A stretch of 7,754 bases of DNA, taken from UBA4660 sp002405435 (GTDB taxonomy: Bacteria; Bacteroidota; Bacteroidia; Flavobacteriales_D; Sanyastnellaceae). Both the position numbers and the translations under genes were made by a program. The stretch lies in assembly GCA_036747335.1 (NCBI GenBank), contig DAIOCL010000121.1, positions 1 to 7,754 of the forward strand. Direction: 5' to 3'. Each line of letters begins with the position of its first letter. The first letter of the stretch is position 1. Below the pieces are notes generated by a model, which ran no database searches, had not been told where the DNA came from, and saw only the letters and a program-made list of their open reading frames with translations. Positions 5,238 to 7,754 of this stretch are shown here, piece after piece.

Positions 5238-6674
5238 TTACTGGCCCTGACCCACAGAGAAGGCTGGCTTCCCGTCAAAGGCGTACAGGTTTTCCGTTTT
5301 AATGGTCTCAATATTGGCATTCACCGCGTTTTTCAGCAGCTCAATGATGTCTTTGTGGTTCATCACAGTGCCGTCTTTGGCCTTGAAACGACAACGCCAG
5401 TGGTCGGTGCAAAAAGTTTCCCGGAAACCTTCCGGCCAAACCTTTATACCACGGTTGGTAATCATGCTCAGCGTAACGCCGTTGTGTTCGATCTGACGGA
5501 TTTTATCAGCGAGCTCATTAGGGTCAAGCGACGCCCAGTGCACAAACAGGTCAACGCCCACGAGGTCTTTCTTAGCCGCCGGCCTGCGCTTGTATTTGGG
5601 CAGGTTCAGCGCAGCATTGTTGGCATAGCGCACCGCCTTCAGGATTGAGGGCGTTTTACCCAGGTTGCCAATCACCGCAAGGGCAAATTCGCGGGTGCCG
5701 ACTTTTTGTTTGCTCGTAGCCTCGTTGTAAATGTCGTAGGTATGGATGCCGTCTTCCAGTGTCTTGAGCCAGGCATTCTGCACTTTTTCGGCTACGTCTG
5801 TCTGGCCGATGTGGTTAAGCATCAGCACAGCCCCCTGAAGCAGTCCGGAGGGATTGGCCACATTCTGGCCTGCCCTGCGCGGAGCAGACCCGTGAATAGC
5901 CTCAAACATGGCGCACTCCTCACCAATGTTCGCCGAACCGGCCAATCCGACGGAGCCGGTAATCTGGGCAGCAATGTCACTGAGCACGTCGCCATAGAGG
6001 TTAGGCATTACAATGACGTCAAATGCCTCAGGCGTGTCGGCCATTTTAGCCGCGCCAATGTCAATAATCCAGTGCTCGTTTTCAATCTCCGGATATTCAC
6101 GGGCAATCTCGTCGAATACCTGGTGAAACAAACCGTCGGTTTGCTTCATGATGTTGTCTTTGGTGAAGCAGGTAACTTTTTTGCGGTTCTGCTGGCGCGC
6201 ATATTCAAATGCGTAGCGCACGATTTTTTCGCATCCAGGACGGCTGATCAGTTTCAGGCACTGTACCACCTCATCGGTCTGCTGGTGCTCGATACCTGCA
6301 TACAAATCCTCTTCGTTTTCACGGATAATCACGATGTCCATCACCGGATGTTTGGTGCTCACAAACGGATGCAGGCTCATGCACGGACGAACGTTAGAAT
6401 ACAACCCCAGAAATTTCCGGGTGGTAACGTTGAGGCTCTTGTACCCTCCACCTTGTGGCGTGGTAATCGGTGCCTTTAAAAATACTTTGTTGCGGCGAAT
6501 GATGTCCCATGATTCCGGCGAAATGCCTGAAGTATTGCCTGCGAGGTAAACCTTTTCGCCCACCTCGATTTCATCAATGGCAATCTGTGCTCCGGCGGCC
6601 TTGATGATTTCAAGGGTCGCCTCCATGATTTCGGGACCAATCCCGTCTCCTTTGGCTACTGTAATTCTTGTCAT
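5238..6674 (-). CDS. icd: NADP-dependent isocitrate dehydrogenase, long form
   Basis: The enzyme oxidises and decarboxylates isocitrate to 2-oxoglutarate in the TCA cycle, reducing NADP+; it is cytoplasmic. With the start at 6674 the protein has 478 residues and begins MTRITVAKGDGIGPEIMEAT, the usual start of the isocitrate/isopropylmalate dehydrogenase fold. The frame is open to 6758, but that extension (MILITNINLF...) would cover the promoter region and does not look like the family. Substrate residues by homology to E. coli Icd: Ser80 (SLNV), Arg86, Arg96 (NVRP), Arg118 (IIREN), Tyr125 (DLYAGIE) and Lys172 (TKDNIMK). The metal-binding Asp pair is Asp229 and Asp233 (NLYGDVLSD). The cofactor loop is HGSAPRRAGQNVANPSG (261-277); Arg266-Arg267 occupy the place of Lys344-Tyr345 that bind the NADP 2'-phosphate in E. 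coli. The C-terminal domain after about residue 345 (LVGVDLFVHW...) is the extension of the 470-485-residue Thermus/alphaproteobacterial type, longer than E. coli Icd (416). It probably heads an operon with the small gene at 4981-5226. Confidence 0.96.
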   Translation of the reverse strand: MTRITVAKGDGIGPEIMEATLEIIKAAGAQIAIDEIEVGEKVYLAGNTSGISPESWDIIRRNKVFLKAPITTPQGGGYKSLNVTTRKFLGLYSNVRPCMSLHPFVSTKHPVMDIVIIRENEEDLYAGIEHQQTDEVVQCLKLISRPGCEKIVRYAFEYARQQNRKKVTCFTKDNIMKQTDGLFHQVFDEIAREYPEIENEHWIIDIGAAKMADTPEAFDVIVMPNLYGDVLSDIAAQITGSVGLAGSANIGEECAMFEAIHGSAPRRAGQNVANPSGLLQGAVLMLNHIGQTDVAEKVQNAWLKTLEDGIHTYDIYNEATSKQKVGTREFALAVIGNLGKTPSILKAVRYANNAALNLPKYKRRPAAKKDLVGVDLFVHWASLDPNELADKIRQIEHNGVTLSMITNRGIKVWPEGFRETFCTDHWRCRFKAKDGTVMNHKDIIELLKNAVNANIETIKTENLYAFDGKPAFSVGQGQ

Positions 6675-6700
6675 TTTACTGTGTGTTGTTTGAGTTTTCG

Positions 6701-6719
6701 CGACAAAAGTCGGACAAAA
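6701..6719. promoter_or_regulatory. Possible operator: palindrome CGAC-AAAA-GTCG with GACAAAA direct repeat
   Basis: CGAC (6701-6704) and GTCG (6709-6712) form an inverted repeat around AAAA. GACAAAA occurs twice, at 6702-6708 and 6713-6719, 11 bases apart (about one helical turn). The site lies 27 to 45 bases upstream of the icd start codon, in promoter position for icd. The arms are short, so chance is possible. Confidence 0.3.
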
Positions 6720-6737
6720 TAGAGATAAAAAAAGATT

Positions 6738-6745
6738 TATATTTG
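6738..6745 (+). promoter_or_regulatory. Bacteroidota-type -7 promoter element for the LysR gene
   Basis: TATATTTG is a perfect match to TAnnTTTG, the -7 element used by the primary sigma factor of Bacteroidota, 24 bases before the ATG at 6770. No TTTG -33 element is found about 19-20 bases upstream, so the promoter may be weak or activator dependent. Confidence 0.45.
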
Positions 6746-6762
6746 TAATGAGAATCATAAGT
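6744..6762. promoter_or_regulatory. Fur-box-like sequence over the LysR-gene transcription start region
   Basis: TGTAATGAGAATCATAAGT matches the E. coli Fur consensus GATAATGATAATCATTATC at 13 of 19 positions and contains the inverted repeat ATGA-GAA-TCAT (6748-6758). It overlaps the last bases of the -7 element, where a bound repressor would block transcription. The region is A+T-rich and the consensus comes from another phylum, so this is tentative. Confidence 0.25.
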
Positions 6763-6771
6763 ATTAATTAT
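6757..6771. promoter_or_regulatory. Possible LysR-type (T-N11-A) site at the regulator's own start
   Basis: ATAA (6757-6760) and TTAT (6768-6771) form an inverted repeat with seven bases between, and T6758 and A6770 fit the T-N11-A spacing of LysR-family boxes. It overlaps the start codon, where binding would repress the regulator's own gene. It is purely A+T and may be chance. Confidence 0.22.
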
Positions 6772-7681
6772 GAACTATACCCTTAACCAGTTGCAGATTT
6801 TCCTCAAGGTCGTGCAGACCCAGAGCGTGACCAGGGCAGCCGAAGAGCTTCACCTCACCCAGCCTGCTGTATCCATCCAATTGAAAAACCTGCAGGAGCA
6901 GTTTGAAATCCCCCTCACGGAGGTTGTCGGCCGACGGATCTACATCACTGATTTCGGGAGAGAAATTGCCGCAGCAGCCGAGAAGATTTTTGAGCAGGTC
7001 TATGCCATCAACTATAAGACGCTCACCTACCAGGGTTATCTGACGGGCCGGTTGCGCTTTTCGGTGGTTTCGACCGGAAAATACGTGCTCCCGCATATGC
7101 TCTCGCCGTTTATGCAGGCGAATGCGGGTATTGACCTGGTGATGGATGTAACCAACAAGGAGCGGGTGCTGGAAAGCCTTGAACACAACCGGGTAGATTT
7201 CGCACTGCTGTCTGTTATGCCCCCCGGCCTTAACGTTGAAAAAATCGATCTGCTGCAAAACAAACTTTATCTCGTTGGCAATGCGCATGCGAAATCCGCT
7301 AAGGCGAAGGGTGTGAAGGAAAAAATGCACGACATGCCACTGATCTTCCGCGAGAGGGGCTCTGGTACCCGGCTCATGATGGAACGCTTTATCGAAGGGG
7401 CAGACCTGTCAGTGCCAAAGAAGATTGAGTTGACCTCCAACGAGGCCGTCAAGCAGGCGGTCATTGCAGGACTCGGCTATTCCATTATGCCGCTGATTGG
7501 TATCGCAAAAGAATTGCGCAGCGGTGAACTGCAGATTATTGATGTGCCCGGACTTCCGATAATCACGACATGGAGCCTGGTGTGGCTGAAAGGCAAAAAA
7601 CATGCGCCGGTGGCAGCGGCATTTCTCGACTACCTCAGGAAAGAAAAAGACCGGCTGGTGAAGGAGAAATTTGGCAGCTAA
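6770..7681 (+). CDS. LysR-family transcriptional regulator
   Basis: The product has 303 residues, the standard length for the family. The N-terminal winged helix-turn-helix is at residues 4-62, with the HTH at about 18-37 (QSVTRAAEELHLTQPAVSIQ) and the wing around GRRIYITDFG (54-63). A linker helix (64-90) leads to the two-lobed effector domain (about 92-295), which starts RLRFSVVSTGKYVLPHML and contains FRERGSGTR (193-201) and NEAVKQAVIAGLGYSIMP (224-241). ERGSGTR and the lobe pattern are like the CysB/CbbR/Cyl group that sense small anions or metabolites; the effector here cannot be told. In the DNA-binding domain the usual PLFER is PLTEV (48-52), a small departure. It is divergent from icd with 95 bp between. 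A LysR-family precedent for TCA-cycle control is B. subtilis CcpC, a citrate-responsive regulator of citB and citZ. Control of icd is therefore plausible but inferred. Confidence 0.95.
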   Translation: MNYTLNQLQIFLKVVQTQSVTRAAEELHLTQPAVSIQLKNLQEQFEIPLTEVVGRRIYITDFGREIAAAAEKIFEQVYAINYKTLTYQGYLTGRLRFSVVSTGKYVLPHMLSPFMQANAGIDLVMDVTNKERVLESLEHNRVDFALLSVMPPGLNVEKIDLLQNKLYLVGNAHAKSAKAKGVKEKMHDMPLIFRERGSGTRLMMERFIEGADLSVPKKIELTSNEAVKQAVIAGLGYSIMPLIGIAKELRSGELQIIDVPGLPIITTWSLVWLKGKKHAPVAAAFLDYLRKEKDRLVKEKFGS

Positions 7682-7754
7682 GACACACCGGATGCGCAAC
7701 GGCGGGTTGTCAGCGAAGTCATTGCTGACCAGATTATCCTTTTAGACCACAAGT
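7682..7754. other. Window-edge sequence after the LysR gene, no identified gene
   Basis: The 73 bases contain one hairpin (listed separately). On the plus strand the frame stays open after the regulator's stop to the window end. On the minus strand one frame is open from the window edge to a stop at 7680-7678, so a convergent neighbour could end there. The stretch is too short to choose between these. Confidence 0.5.
7709..7729 (+). terminator. Weak terminator-like hairpin after the LysR gene
   Basis: GTCAGCGA (7709-7716) can pair with TTGCTGAC (7722-7729): eight pairs including one G-U, with a five-base loop. It starts 27 bases after the stop codon. The only T-run, TTTT at 7740-7743, is 10 bases downstream of the stem, so it is a poor intrinsic terminator. 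Confidence 0.3.

Larger units (their letters stand above)
6675..6769. promoter_or_regulatory. Divergent icd / lysR-type intergenic promoter region
   Basis: These 95 bp, more A+T-rich than the flanking genes, must hold the promoters of both divergent genes. Apart from the individual sites listed separately it contains TATTTTG on the minus strand (6721-6715), which resembles the Bacteroidota -7 element but is one base short of TAnnTTTG, so I do not call an icd promoter from it. Regulation of both genes from here by the LysR protein follows the usual layout of this family. Confidence 0.6.

Noticed and set aside
5706..6479. 257-codon open frame on the plus strand opposite icd
   Set aside because: It lies wholly antisense to a gene with all catalytic motifs, and its translation shows no family resemblance. 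It is a by-product of icd codon use.
6675..6758. N-terminal extension of isocitrate dehydrogenase to an ATG at 6758
   Set aside because: It would swallow the divergent promoter region, and MTRITVAKGDGIGPE at 6674 is the normal family start.
1..7754. CRISPR array, transposon, tRNA or rRNA genes
   Set aside because: No repeated spacer pattern, transposase motifs, terminal inverted repeats, or tRNA/rRNA signatures were seen on either strand.

Overview
The window looks like ordinary chromosome from a Bacteroidota species of about 50% G+C. The evidence is the style of the proteins (an RND pump with a VDNSIVVVEN motif, a secreted TPR protein ending in a GCDDLQ-type tail, a DUF6671-like protein, a long-form isocitrate dehydrogenase), the lack of strong Shine-Dalgarno sequences, and a perfect TAnnTTTG promoter element before the LysR gene. 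No mobile element, tRNA, rRNA or CRISPR array is visible. The taxonomic call is inference from family resemblance, not from a marker gene.

Layout. Positions 1-2547 (+) hold the C-terminal three quarters of an RND efflux permease whose start lies outside the window. A TPR protein gene with a signal peptide (2549-3775, -) runs against it, with one base between the two stop codons. Next come a 32-base gap, a folded intergenic element (3808-3897), and a gene for a DUF6671-like protein with four CxxC pairs (3905-4741, -). The 239 bases upstream of that gene, up to the next gene at 4981, are not empty. Read on the minus strand they can form a closed, multi-hairpin RNA of about 200 nt that ends in six U residues just before the start codon. 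A small coiled-coil protein gene (4981-5226, -) lies 11 bases downstream of NADP-type isocitrate dehydrogenase (5238-6674, -). A 95-bp divergent promoter region separates icd from a LysR-family regulator (6770-7681, +). The last 73 bases hold a weak hairpin and nothing that can be identified.

How the parts may work together. The dehydrogenase makes 2-oxoglutarate and NADPH in the TCA cycle, and the divergent LysR protein is the natural candidate to control it. The small coiled-coil protein is probably co-transcribed with icd. Transcription from icd through the small gene would run straight into the structured element, so that element could be a 3' UTR or terminator of the icd operon, a leader or attenuator for the DUF6671 gene, or a free small RNA. 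It is the part of this window most likely to be undescribed. The efflux pump and the TPR protein appear unrelated to the rest.
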